Assembly: GCF_021129155.1 (NCBI RefSeq)
Contig: NZ_JAJOMC010000011.1
Coordinates: 1 to 64,000 of the forward strand
Reading direction: 5' to 3'
DNA length: 64,000 nucleotides
Origin: Arthrobacter sp. AK04
GTDB taxonomy: Bacteria > Actinomycetota > Actinomycetes > Actinomycetales > Micrococcaceae
This document shows, in pieces, positions 1 through 8,045 of the stretch. The position numbers were made by a program, and so were the translations under genes. Each line of letters opens with the position of its first letter. Position 1 is the stretch's first letter. The notes beneath the pieces were generated by a model. The model was not told where the DNA came from. It saw nothing but the letters and a program-made list of their open reading frames with translations, and made no database searches.

Positions 1-333
1 GATCGAGGCCAGGACCGCGGCGATGATGCCCCAGACCACGGCGACGATCAGCGCGGCCCAGCCCAGCGGCATCAGGGCGCCCAGGGCGAACATCAGGCCC
101 AGGGACAGGAAAACCAGGACGAAGTGTCCTGCCACGCCTGCCCCGGCGAGCATGCCCGAGCCCTTGCCGGCCTTCGTGGCCGACTGCTTCAGTTCGGCCT
201 TGGCCAGTTCGACTTCCTGGCGCATGAGCGTGGACAGGTCACGGGTTACGTCCCCGAGCAGCTCACCCAGCGAGGCGTTATCCGCCTTCTGGTGCGCCTC
301 ACTCGGAGCGGGTTCTGGGATGGAACTACTCAC
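1..333 (-). CDS. Phage holin family (Holin-X type) membrane protein, C-terminus cut by window edge
   Basis: The visible 111 codons start with GTG at 333 and run off the left edge. Residues 1-55 are polar, with a conserved-looking amphipathic stretch around DVTRDLSTLMRQEVELAKAE. Two hydrophobic segments follow, at about residues 66-85 and 92-111. This is the layout of the actinobacterial holin-X family (Phage_holin_3_6), small envelope proteins that are usually chromosomal and not linked to a phage. The GTG overlaps the TGA of the upstream gene (GTGA), so the two are probably translationally coupled. No lytic function is implied by the sequence; membrane localisation is the only safe statement. 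Confidence 0.75.
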   Translation of the reverse strand, partial: MSSSIPEPAPSEAHQKADNASLGELLGDVTRDLSTLMRQEVELAKAELKQSATKAGKGSGMLAGAGVAGHFVLVFLSLGLMFALGALMPLGWAALIVAVVWGIIAAVLASI

Positions 334-1187
334 AGCTGACGTCCTTCCGATGAGCGGTAACCGCCGTCGGTGCTGCGGTAGGAGCCGTCCTCGTCCCGGT
401 AGGGGTCATCCTCGAACCGGAGGGGAGTGTCCTCAGCCGTGCCGGAGGGCAGGGACGTGGTCGATACCGGAGCGCCGGCGCCTACAACAGGCTCGCTGTA
501 GAGGTCGTCATTTCCGGCTGCATACACCGTCTCCTGGTGGAGGGGTGCAACCGGCTGGGGCTGCACGGACCGCTGTGCCTGCGAGCCCTGGACGGCGCCG
601 CGCGCGTCCGGCGCGCCTGCGGTCAGGCCGCGGGTGAGCCGGCCGGCCAGGACTCCCGCGCCTGCTGCCAGCAGCAGGAAGGTGCCGGGGTTGTTGCGCG
701 CGAACCTCTGGACTTCACCGAGAATGTCTCCGGGCTGCTTGTTCTCCAGCCAGGAGGCCACGGTGTCGGTGGTGCCGGCGGCCTGGCGGATCAGGTCGCT
801 GGCCATACCCTGCTGGTCGGGTGCGTCTGCCATGCTGTGCAGCTGGCTGGAAATAGTGCGGATGCCTTCAGCGGCCTTCTGCTGCTGGGTGCCGGCCTGG
901 CTGGTCAAGCCGGACTTCGCCTGGTGCAGGAGGTCCTGCGCGCTGGACTTAGCCTCGGAGGCCACGTGCGCGGCTTCTTCCTTGGCGGTCTGCGCTACGT
1001 TCTGGGCTGACGATGCGGCGTGGCCGGCAACGTTCGAAGCCTCCTCCTTTGCCGCCTGGCTCTTGGAGGTGCCGGCAGGACCCGCAGCGGGTGCCGTGCC
1101 GAAAGTATTCTCGGCGCCTGCGGTGTTCGCACCATAGGGATCGGTGGTTGCAGTGCCGGGGGTCTGGGGCCATTGGTTCTCTGTCAT
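330..1187 (-). CDS. Alanine/glutamine-rich LEA-like protein with one membrane segment
   Basis: The 285-residue protein has a Pro/Thr/Gly/Ala-rich N-terminus. Residues about 45-105 are Ala/Glu/Lys/Ser/Gln-rich and read as heptad- or 11-mer-like helix repeats (AKEEASNVAGHAASSAQ, AKEEAAHVASEAKSSAQ), similar to LEA or apolipoprotein helices. A globular stretch (about 105-165) and a single hydrophobic segment NPGTFLLLAAGAGVLAG follow, then a disordered acidic Tyr/Asp/Ser-rich tail. No enzymatic motif is visible. It overlaps the holin-like gene by 4 bases, and the pair is divergent from a MarR regulator. A membrane-anchored stress or envelope role is inference. Confidence 0.7.
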   Translation of the reverse strand: MTENQWPQTPGTATTDPYGANTAGAENTFGTAPAAGPAGTSKSQAAKEEASNVAGHAASSAQNVAQTAKEEAAHVASEAKSSAQDLLHQAKSGLTSQAGTQQQKAAEGIRTISSQLHSMADAPDQQGMASDLIRQAAGTTDTVASWLENKQPGDILGEVQRFARNNPGTFLLLAAGAGVLAGRLTRGLTAGAPDARGAVQGSQAQRSVQPQPVAPLHQETVYAAGNDDLYSEPVVGAGAPVSTTSLPSGTAEDTPLRFEDDPYRDEDGSYRSTDGGYRSSEGRQL

Positions 1188-1244
1188 CGGGCTCTCTTTC
1201 CTGTAAGGGTCAGCTGGCGATCAAGAACCAGCAACGCTGGCTAG

Positions 1245-1418
1245 TAGTAAGCATGGTTACTAATTAGATACTAAGCACACTTCCCTTTTGATGCGCAAGG
1301 GCGCCGTCCAATAAACCGAGCAGAAAGGGCGGGAGGCCTCCGGCGAAACTGTCCGGGCGGCCCTGAGAGGCCCGGCGGGTAGTAAGCCTACTTGCGAACC
1401 GGATGCTAAGCATGCTTA
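1245..1418. promoter_or_regulatory. Divergent control region with three related dyads (putative MarR operators)
   Basis: The 307-base gap between the LEA-like gene and the marR-type gene holds TAGTAA-N6-TTACTA at 1245-1262, a half-degenerate copy TAGTAAGCCTACTT near 1379, and a perfect 12-base palindrome TAAGCATGCTTA at 1407-1418. All share a TAAGCnTnnTTA-like core. This placement suits autoregulation and control of the divergent operon by the adjacent MarR protein. Binding is inferred, not shown. Confidence 0.5.
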
Positions 1419-1494
1419 TTGTAGAGAACGTAGCGACGCAACAAGAGGTGATCAACACCCTGCACTTCGCCACCCACAGGAAGGCCACGGCCCG

Positions 1495-2025
1495 ATGACC
1501 AGCAACCTCGATCCAGATGCCCGCACCAGCTACCGCCTGATTTCCGTGGCGGCCAGGCTGGTGCAACGGCGCCAGGACGACGCCCTGGCGCACTTGGGCC
1601 TTACGAGGGCGGCAGTGATAGCCCTTGAAGGCCTGGCTGGCGGGCCCCTGAACCAGGAGCAGCTCGCCGAAGCTATACGGGTCCAGAGCCAGACGTTAGG
1701 ACGTGTCCTGCTTCGGCTGGAGGGTGCGGGCTACATCACCAGGACGCGCCAGTCCGCCGACCGCAGGCAGTTCAAGGTGGAGCTTACGGAATCGGGGGCT
1801 GCCATCCTGGAAGCTGCCCGCCGGGAAGAGATTAATGCCTACCCTGATGATCCGAGCATCGGCTGGAAGGTCCTGAGCGAGGAGCTGGCAAAATTCGTGA
1901 GCGCCCTCCCTGCGGGCCGGAGCCACGAGGTGGTCCCATTCGCTCCGCCCGAGCACCGTTCTGCGAGACGCCCCCAGGACGCCCGGGGATCCGCCTTTCG
2001 CGGCATGGACGAGTCCGGCCACTGA
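1495..2025 (+). CDS. MarR family transcriptional regulator
   Basis: The 176-residue protein has a winged helix in residues about 25-125. The helix-turn-helix segment is followed by LNQEQLAEAIRVQSQTLGRVLLRLEGAGYI and the wing TRTRQSADRRQFKVELTESG, whose Asp-Arg-Arg wing tip is a MarR hallmark. The C-terminal 50 residues are basic and low complexity, longer than in typical MarR proteins (about 150 aa). It is divergent from the LEA-like/holin-like pair, with palindromes in the shared intergenic region, so autoregulation and control of that pair are likely. The ligand is unknown. Confidence 0.85.
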   Translation: MTSNLDPDARTSYRLISVAARLVQRRQDDALAHLGLTRAAVIALEGLAGGPLNQEQLAEAIRVQSQTLGRVLLRLEGAGYITRTRQSADRRQFKVELTESGAAILEAARREEINAYPDDPSIGWKVLSEELAKFVSALPAGRSHEVVPFAPPEHRSARRPQDARGSAFRGMDESGH

Positions 2026-2089
2026 GGTTGGCCGGCTGGGCGCTTGGCGCTTGGGCTGGCGCTAAAGTAAACCGGCCTATGCCGGGCTG

Positions 2090-2425
2090 CTAAGCCGCGC
2101 AGGCATCCTTGAGTGCTTGGACGGACTCTGCCGGCACTTCGTCTCCGGCCTCTGCAATCTGGCCCAACGGCGTCGTAATTTCCGCCGGGACGCCTGCAGT
2201 GGATGCTGCCGAGACAAGGCCCGCGAGCAGCTGCTTGTCCTCAACGCTGACCAGGCCGTCCTGGACAACGGCGCAGATCTGCCGGTTCACCTCGGCAGCG
2301 CCTTCAGATGCCACCTTCGAGGCGGCGTCGCTGACGGCGTTGCCTGCGGCCTCCTCAACTGCGCCACATCCGGCGAGGAGCAGGAGCAGGGGAGCGGCGG
2401 ACAGTACTGCGAGGCGGCGGTTCAT
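2090..2425 (-). CDS. Small secreted lipoprotein of unknown function
   Basis: The 111-residue protein has a type II signal peptide with lipobox LLAGC, which puts the lipidated Cys at about residue 20. The mature part is about 90 residues, Ala/Val/Glu-rich and predicted mostly helical, with two further Cys residues (CAVVQDG and the terminal KDACAA) that could form a disulfide. It has no recognisable domain. It lies 29 bases downstream of the alditol oxidase gene on the same strand and may be co-transcribed with it. Confidence 0.7.
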   Translation of the reverse strand: MNRRLAVLSAAPLLLLLAGCGAVEEAAGNAVSDAASKVASEGAAEVNRQICAVVQDGLVSVEDKQLLAGLVSAASTAGVPAEITTPLGQIAEAGDEVPAESVQALKDACAA

Positions 2426-2454
2426 CAGTCCAGCCTATCGGGTGCGCACAAATG

Positions 2455-3711
2455 CTACCGGGCGCTTGCGGCCGGCACGCAGAGGATGCTGTCCAGCAAT
2501 CCGTTCCTGAATTTCCCCTCCGGATCGTGGGCTGATGCCAACGAGCGGAAGGCGGCGAACCGGGGGTACAGCGACTCCCAGTCGTATCCCGCAGGGGAGA
2601 ACAGCTTGCCCCAGTGCGGACGGGCACCGAAGGGCCTCAGCGCGTCCTCGAGTTCCGGCAGGACCGCCTCCACTTCGGGCTGCAGCGGCCTCCACGTGAA
2701 GTGCAGGGCGACGCTCTGCTGCCGGTAGAAAGGGCTGAGCCAGAACTCGTCCGCGGCGCCGGTCCGGATCTCCGACACAAACAGCAGGGGCGCGAGCCTG
2801 TCCGCAAGTCCGCGGACTGCCTCAATTGCGGCCGGGGCGTGTTCCAGCGGCAGGATGAATTCGCTCTGCAGCTCCTCGCCCTTGCTTGGCGTGAACTCGT
2901 GGCGGAAGTGGGGAAGGCGGTCCAGCCACTGGCCGGGCTCGTCCATTTGGAGGGTGCAGTTTTCCGCGGACATGTCCGGCAGCGGGTGCCGCGGGCTCAC
3001 GGCGGCGGTGGCACCGAACAGATCGTCAAGGGGTGGTTCGGAGTCCAACGCCTTGAGCCAGACCTGGCTGATGGAATCACCGGCATAGTCCGTGAAAAGG
3101 CTGACGCTGTAGGCGCTGGACGCCAGTTCGCGGAAGCCCCCGAGTGCGCGGCTCCACGGCAGGTTCTCCAGGACGCGCTGGCGCATCCTGAAGCTCGGCT
3201 GGACGGCGAGTTCCAGGCCGGTCACGATTCCCAGGGCGCCGAGCCCCACCACGCTGGCCAGGAATTCGTCGCCATCAGCGCGGGAGAGGGAGACGTGTTC
3301 GCCGGAGGGACGCACCAAATCGATGGACTGGACTGCTCCGGCCAGGGACTGGTTGTCCACGCCCGAGCCGTGCGTTCCGGTCTGGACTGCCCCGGCCACC
3401 GAGATGTGCGGAAGTGAGGCAAGATTGTGGATGGCCACGCCGGACTGCTCCAGGGCGCGGCACAGCTCACCGTAGCTGACGCCGCCGCTGACCCGCACCG
3501 TTGCGCGGTCCGGGGCCAGTTCGATTCGCTGGGGCAGCGCGTCCAGGAGCACGTGTACGCCGTCGGTGTCTCCCACGCGGTTGAACGAGTGCCGCGATCC
3601 AAGGGCCTTGACCCGGCCGGCGCCGGCAACGATGCCAGCAAGTTCTTCCACGGAAGTTGGCCGCCGGACCTCCGCGGAGGCGTAGTCAAGGTTCCCTGCC
3701 CAGTTCTTCAT
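2455..3711 (-). CDS. FAD-linked alditol oxidase (AldO/xylitol oxidase type)
   Basis: The protein has about 418 residues, the length of Streptomyces alditol oxidase, when started at the ATG giving MKNWAGNLDY; a 14-codon upstream extension is possible but less like the family. The N-terminal PP-loop FAD-binding domain has GSRHSFN, whose His is the expected covalent FAD attachment site, and ASLPHISVAGAVQTGTHGSG for flavin contacts. The C-terminal substrate domain ends in ARPHWGKLF and a DPEGKF motif, as in AldO/GulLO-type oxidases. It should oxidise polyols such as xylitol or sorbitol to aldoses with release of H2O2. It is cytosolic, with no signal peptide. Exact polyol preference cannot be read from sequence. 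Confidence 0.85.
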   Translation of the reverse strand: MKNWAGNLDYASAEVRRPTSVEELAGIVAGAGRVKALGSRHSFNRVGDTDGVHVLLDALPQRIELAPDRATVRVSGGVSYGELCRALEQSGVAIHNLASLPHISVAGAVQTGTHGSGVDNQSLAGAVQSIDLVRPSGEHVSLSRADGDEFLASVVGLGALGIVTGLELAVQPSFRMRQRVLENLPWSRALGGFRELASSAYSVSLFTDYAGDSISQVWLKALDSEPPLDDLFGATAAVSPRHPLPDMSAENCTLQMDEPGQWLDRLPHFRHEFTPSKGEELQSEFILPLEHAPAAIEAVRGLADRLAPLLFVSEIRTGAADEFWLSPFYRQQSVALHFTWRPLQPEVEAVLPELEDALRPFGARPHWGKLFSPAGYDWESLYPRFAAFRSLASAHDPEGKFRNGLLDSILCVPAASAR

Positions 3712-3754
3712 TGAGTCGGCTTTCCGGTTGGAGGTGCAAATTGGCTCCCTCAAC

Positions 3755-3768
3755 TGTCAGCGCTAACA
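3755..3768. promoter_or_regulatory. LacI-type operator-like dyad TGTCAGCGCTAACA
   Basis: A 14-base dyad centred on AGCGCT, with one mismatched pair, lies between the divergent alditol oxidase and alpha-galactosidase genes. Its form is that of many LacI/GalR operators (TGTTAGCGCTAACA). No LacI gene is adjacent, and the two regulators at 27-29 kb seem to have other operators, so the cognate protein is probably elsewhere. Confidence 0.4.
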
Positions 3769-3866
3769 ATCCGGCTGTCAAGGCGCGTTCACGGTGCCGG
3801 ACGGGCTGGGCCCACGCATGCCGCGGCGCGCTGGCACATCTCTTTCTATCGTTGTAAGTTTGCAGG

Positions 3867-5156
3867 ATGACGCGTGCGGGCACCCCTCCCATGGGCTGGA
3901 ACAGCTGGGACTGCTACGGCACGTCCGTAACCGAGGAGGAGGTTCTGGCAAACGCCGCGTTCATGGGCAGGCACCTGCTGCCCTTTGGCTGGGACACCGT
4001 GGTGGTGGACATCCAGTGGTACGAGCCCGGCGCCCGGGCCGGAGGGTATAACGACGGCGCAGAACTGGAACTGGACGGGTACGGCCGGCAGCTCCCGGCG
4101 CTCAACAGGTTCCCGTCGGCCGCCAGTGGCCTCGGCTTCAAACCGCTCGCAGACCGGATCCACGGCCTGGGCCTCAAATTCGGCCTGCACATCATGCGCG
4201 GCATCCCCCGCCAGGCGGTGCGGGATGCCCTCCCAATTGAAGGGACGGATGCCACCGCGGACCAGGTTGCAGACACGTCCTCCGTCTGCGAGTGGAATAC
4301 GGACAATTTCGGCCTGGACCACGGCCACCCCGGCGCCCAGGCCTACTACGATTCCCAGCTGCGGCTCTTCGCGTCCTGGGGCGTGGACTTCATCAAGGCA
4401 GATGACATGCTGGGCCCCTACTTCGCCGAAGAGATCGCGGCCTACCGCCGCGCAATCGACCGCAGCGGCAGGGACATGGTCCTCAGCCTGTCGCCTGGCA
4501 GGGCCCTGTCCCTGGCACACCTTGAGCATTTGCGCACCAATGCTGACATGTGGCGGATTTCGGACGACCTCTGGGACAGCTGGGAGGATGTGGAGGCGCA
4601 GTTTGCCCGGATGGCACGCTGGGCTCCCCACCAGCGGCCCGGGAGCTGGGCGGACGCGGACATGCTGCCGGTGGGGCGGATCGCGCTGCGTGCAGAGCGG
4701 GGGCCTGCACGGCTCACGCGCCTGACGCCCGACGAGCAAAGGACCATGCTCTCCCTCTGGTGCATCAGCCGTTCCCCGCTCATGCTCGGCTGCGACCTGC
4801 CGTCGTCACCGCCGGAAACCCTCGATCTGCTGACCAACCGCGATGTCCTTGACGTGCTCGCGGCGAGCCGCAACAACCGAGAACTGCTGCGGGACGGCCA
4901 CCTGGTGCTGTGGGCGGCGGAAAGTACGACGACGGAGGACAGGTTCGCGGCAGTGTTCAACACCGGGACGGTTGGGTTGGCACGGACACTGCCGCTCGCG
5001 GACCTTGGCCTTCCGGGTCCGGGCAGCTGGACAGCCCGGGAGGCGTGGAGCGGGGCCGGCGCCCGGCTCACCGGCCTATACGGCGCCCCCGCCCTGGCGG
5101 TGGATCCGCCCGCCCACGGCGTGCAGTTCTTCCGCTTCTCCCGTACCCGGGGTTAG
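3867..5156 (+). CDS. Alpha-galactosidase, glycoside hydrolase family 27
   Basis: The 429-residue protein has a GH27 TIM barrel starting at the N-terminus (PPMGWNSWDCYG), without a signal peptide, so it is probably intracellular. The nucleophile is the Asp of FIKADD (about D179), equivalent to the family KYD motif. The acid/base is in RISDDLWDSW (D233/D234). A beta-sandwich C-domain occupies about residues 320-429. It would release terminal alpha-galactose (or alpha-galactopyranose-like arabinopyranose) from oligosaccharides. The long inserts and the IKADD variant suggest a subgroup distinct from classical melibiases. Its last 81 bases overlap the 3' end of the convergent amidase gene. Confidence 0.85.
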   Translation: MTRAGTPPMGWNSWDCYGTSVTEEEVLANAAFMGRHLLPFGWDTVVVDIQWYEPGARAGGYNDGAELELDGYGRQLPALNRFPSAASGLGFKPLADRIHGLGLKFGLHIMRGIPRQAVRDALPIEGTDATADQVADTSSVCEWNTDNFGLDHGHPGAQAYYDSQLRLFASWGVDFIKADDMLGPYFAEEIAAYRRAIDRSGRDMVLSLSPGRALSLAHLEHLRTNADMWRISDDLWDSWEDVEAQFARMARWAPHQRPGSWADADMLPVGRIALRAERGPARLTRLTPDEQRTMLSLWCISRSPLMLGCDLPSSPPETLDLLTNRDVLDVLAASRNNRELLRDGHLVLWAAESTTTEDRFAAVFNTGTVGLARTLPLADLGLPGPGSWTAREAWSGAGARLTGLYGAPALAVDPPAHGVQFFRFSRTRG

Positions 5157-6884
5157 CTCCCCCGGGACGGCGGAAGTGGTGCGGGGCGGCGGCACCCGGC
5201 GGCTGCCGGTGGCTTCGAACGCGGCAGCGAGCGTTAGCAGGACTGTATCGCTGTATGCCCTGCCCGCGAACGTCAGGCCGACGGGCATGGCGATGTCCGC
5301 GGCAAGTCCCATGGGTACCGTCACGGTGGGGATTCCCAGATGCCTGGGAACCAGGTTGCCGTTGGACACCCAGACGCCGTTGCGCCACGCCACGTCTGCC
5401 GAGCGCTCGCTGCGGTCAGCATCGGCGGGCCCAATGTCGGCAGCGGCGGGGAAGATCACGGCGTCGAGGCCCAGGCCGTCCATCCACTGTTCAAGGTCAA
5501 CCCGCCGGGTTTCCTCCAGCCCGCGCAGCCCCTCAGCCAGGTGGGGGATCGCCTCCAGTTCAGGCACGCCGTTCTTCCGGATCCATGCGGGATAGTCGCT
5601 GATGTCGTCGTCGAACCCGTGATACCTGTCCGGCAGTGAGCCGTCCGGCGCGGGGAAGATGGCTGCGCCGTAAACGTCGGCCAGCCGGCAGAGGCCCGGG
5701 TCCCCGTTGGCGTCCAGGAAGTCGTTCCAGGCCCAGGCTGAGAGGTCAACGATTTCCCTGCGAAGGTAGCCGGGGGACACCAGGCCCCTGGTCGAAATGC
5801 TGGGGGCTCCGGGGCGGTCGCCTTCGTAGTTGGACACCACGGGGAAGTCCACCTCGATGACATGGGCTCCCGCGGCCTCGAGGTCGCGACGTGCTGCCTC
5901 CCAAAGCCCGATGATCGAGTCCCTGGTATGTATGCGCTGCCCGGTGGGTCCGCCAATCCCCGGAGCAGGGGCTGTACCGGCTTCAGGGTCAGCGTTGATG
6001 TACATGCGCGGGACCCCAAAGCGCTTGCCGGCCAGGACGCGAACGGCTGCGGCCCGGTCCGGTGCGGCCAGCTCCAGGTAGGAAGAAGGGCGCACCTCGG
6101 ATGCCTTGGGCAGTTCGACCCATGGCTGCATCCGCCAGAAGTCCCCGCGGGTCTCCCCGTCATCAGCCACAACAACATCCAGGACCTCCAGGAGGTCCGC
6201 CATGGTGCGGGTGTGCGGCACCACCACGTCCATGGTGGGCACCAGCGGCCAGTTGCCGCGGACCGAGATGACGCCCCGCGAAGGGGTATAGGCGCAAAGC
6301 GCATTGTTCGACGCCGGGGCCCGGCCGGATGACCAGGTCTCCTCCGCGAGCCCGAATGCGGCGAAGCTGGCTGCGGTGGCAGTTCCGGAACCATTCGAGG
6401 ATCCCGAGGCGAAGGCCGCGGTGAGGTAACCGGCATTGTACGGGCTTTCGGCGCGGCCATATACGCCGCGCTGCATACCTCCGTTGGCCATTGGAGGCAT
6501 GTTGGTCAGTCCAATCAGGACGGCTCCGCCCGCGCGCAGCCGCTCGATGGTGAAGGCATCCTTCCGTGCCGCGAGATCCTTGAAGGCCGGCGACCCCGCA
6601 GCAACAGTGAGGCCCCGGACCAGGTAGCTGTCCTTGGCCGTATAGGGAACGCCGTCCAGGGGGCCGAGTGTTGTGCCCCGGGCCCGGCGTGCGTCCGAAG
6701 CCTTTGCTTCGGCCAGGGCGTCCGGGTTCATCACCACCAGCGAGTTCAGGTGTATGCCGGAAGAGTCATACTTCTCGATCCGCTGCAGGTAGTGGTTCAC
6801 CAGCTCCTCGCTAGTGGTCCGTCCGGCCTCCAGGGCCGTTCGGAGCTCGCGGATTCCTGCTTCCACAACACTGAACGCGCTCAT
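5076..6884 (-). CDS. Amidase signature family enzyme
   Basis: The 602-residue protein belongs to the amidase signature family. The catalytic triad can be read as Lys84 (YTAKDSY), cis-Ser162 (FASGSSNGS) and nucleophile Ser186 (TWSSGRAPAS, in place of the usual GGSIRxPA); the 24-residue Ser-Ser spacing is correct. The protein is about 100 residues longer than typical members, with insertions around 270-330 and 350-460. Its ATG overlaps the stop of the agmatine deiminase gene (ATGA), so both come from one transcript. That linkage suggests it hydrolyses an amide or carbamoyl product of the same pathway, possibly N-carbamoylputrescine, but this is inference; the substrate is not determinable from sequence. 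Confidence 0.85.
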   Translation of the reverse strand: MSAFSVVEAGIRELRTALEAGRTTSEELVNHYLQRIEKYDSSGIHLNSLVVMNPDALAEAKASDARRARGTTLGPLDGVPYTAKDSYLVRGLTVAAGSPAFKDLAARKDAFTIERLRAGGAVLIGLTNMPPMANGGMQRGVYGRAESPYNAGYLTAAFASGSSNGSGTATAASFAAFGLAEETWSSGRAPASNNALCAYTPSRGVISVRGNWPLVPTMDVVVPHTRTMADLLEVLDVVVADDGETRGDFWRMQPWVELPKASEVRPSSYLELAAPDRAAAVRVLAGKRFGVPRMYINADPEAGTAPAPGIGGPTGQRIHTRDSIIGLWEAARRDLEAAGAHVIEVDFPVVSNYEGDRPGAPSISTRGLVSPGYLRREIVDLSAWAWNDFLDANGDPGLCRLADVYGAAIFPAPDGSLPDRYHGFDDDISDYPAWIRKNGVPELEAIPHLAEGLRGLEETRRVDLEQWMDGLGLDAVIFPAAADIGPADADRSERSADVAWRNGVWVSNGNLVPRHLGIPTVTVPMGLAADIAMPVGLTFAGRAYSDTVLLTLAAAFEATGSRRVPPPRTTSAVPGELTPGTGEAEELHAVGGRIHRQGGGAV

Positions 6885-7984
6885 GCCGGCCCATCCTGCA
6901 GCCGGGCCGAAGCTGGCTGCTGCTGGGTGATGCAGTGGATGCCGCCGCCAAAGGCGAAGATGTCGCGGGCGTCCACCAGTTCCACGGTCCGTCCCGGATA
7001 GGCGCGCTGGAGGATGCCGGCGGCGATCGAGTCGTTCGGATCATCGAAGCTGCACAGCACCACCACGTTGTTGGCCACATAGTGGTTGATGTAGGACCAG
7101 TCCACGAACCCTTCGTCGTCCTTGAGGACCGTGGGGGCTGGAACATCGATGATGCGCAGGGGCCGGCCCTGGGCATCGGTCTGCCCCGCAAGGGCTTCCC
7201 GGAGTTCCCGGTAAACCTCATGGTCGGGATGCGCCGGGTTATCCTGCCGGTGCAGGAGGATGGTGCCGGGCCCGGCGAAGGCGGCAACGATGTCCACATG
7301 CCCGCGGGTGCCGAATTCGTCGTAGTCGCGGGTAAGCCCCCGCGGCAGCCATATGGCCTTGGTGGTGCCCAGGGCTGCATGGATGTGGGCCTCGACGGAT
7401 TCCTTGGTGGCGCCTGGGTTGCGTCCCGGATCCAGTTGGACGGTCTCCGTCAACAGCACCGTTCCCTCGCCGTCCACATGGAACCCGCCGCCCTCGTTAA
7501 CCAGGGCGCTGGACATGGCCGGAACTCCGGCGTGCCCGGCAACTGCGCCGGCCACGTCCCGGTCCTTCTCCCAGGCGGCCCACCCTTGTGCGCCCCAGCC
7601 GTTGAAGACCCAGTCGACGGCGGCCAGCGAGCCATCCGGACGGTGGACGAAGGTGGGTCCGCTGTCCCGGATCCAGGCGTCGTCGAGCGGGACTTCAACC
7701 ACGGTGATTCCCTCGCCAAGCCACTGCTTGGCGGCGGTGGCGTCGCGCGGGTCTGCCACCACAGTGACGGGCTCACAGCGTGAAATGGTGCGGGCAACGT
7801 TGGACCACGCTGCGCGTGCGCGGTCCAGCGTGGAGCTTCCCACCTGACCGAACGTCCCGTTGGGCGGCGGAAAAGCCATCCACGTCCGGTGGTGGGTTTC
7901 CCATTCGGCAGGCATGTGGCTGGCAGCTTCGGCGGTGGCAACGGTGCCGGGAGAGGAATCAGGGAAGGAATAAATGAATGACAT
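6881..7984 (-). CDS. aguA: Agmatine deiminase (peptidyl-arginine-deiminase-like family)
   Basis: The 367-residue protein hydrolyses agmatine to N-carbamoylputrescine and ammonia. Family landmarks are the N-terminal MPAEWETHHRTWMAFPPP, substrate-binding DDAWIRDSGPTF, NEGGGFHVDG, the catalytic His region GTRGHVDIV, and the catalytic Cys351 in GGGIHCITQQQP. The ATG at 7984 has no Shine-Dalgarno sequence but coincides with the predicted transcription start of a good promoter, implying a leaderless mRNA. An internal ATG at 7915 (MPAEW) is the alternative start and is closer to the usual family N-terminus. The gene overlaps the following amidase by 4 bases. Confidence 0.9.
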   Translation of the reverse strand: MSFIYSFPDSSPGTVATAEAASHMPAEWETHHRTWMAFPPPNGTFGQVGSSTLDRARAAWSNVARTISRCEPVTVVADPRDATAAKQWLGEGITVVEVPLDDAWIRDSGPTFVHRPDGSLAAVDWVFNGWGAQGWAAWEKDRDVAGAVAGHAGVPAMSSALVNEGGGFHVDGEGTVLLTETVQLDPGRNPGATKESVEAHIHAALGTTKAIWLPRGLTRDYDEFGTRGHVDIVAAFAGPGTILLHRQDNPAHPDHEVYRELREALAGQTDAQGRPLRIIDVPAPTVLKDDEGFVDWSYINHYVANNVVVLCSFDDPNDSIAAGILQRAYPGRTVELVDARDIFAFGGGIHCITQQQPASARLQDGPA

Positions 7985-8019
7985 TCATTTATTATGGAGA
8001 CGACGGTGTCCGCAGGCAA
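7969..8019 (-). promoter_or_regulatory. Leaderless aguA promoter with 25-bp perfect palindrome
   Basis: On the minus strand a -35 TTGCCT (8019-8014) and a -10 CATAAT (7996-7991) are exactly 17 bases apart. Transcription should start about 7 bases later, at the A of the aguA ATG (7984). A perfect palindrome with 12-base arms AATAAATGAATG and CATTCATTTATT around one central base spans 7969-7993. It covers part of the -10, the start site and the start codon. This is the geometry of a repressor site, for example for a TetR-family protein; no regulator gene is adjacent. Confidence 0.65.
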
Positions 8020-8045
8020 GGGATCAGGGAAAAATTAAGCGGCGG

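Noticed and set aside
1..1187. Prophage remnant suggested by the holin-like protein
   Set aside because: Holin-X family proteins are ordinary chromosomal envelope proteins in actinobacteria, and no phage genes are nearby.
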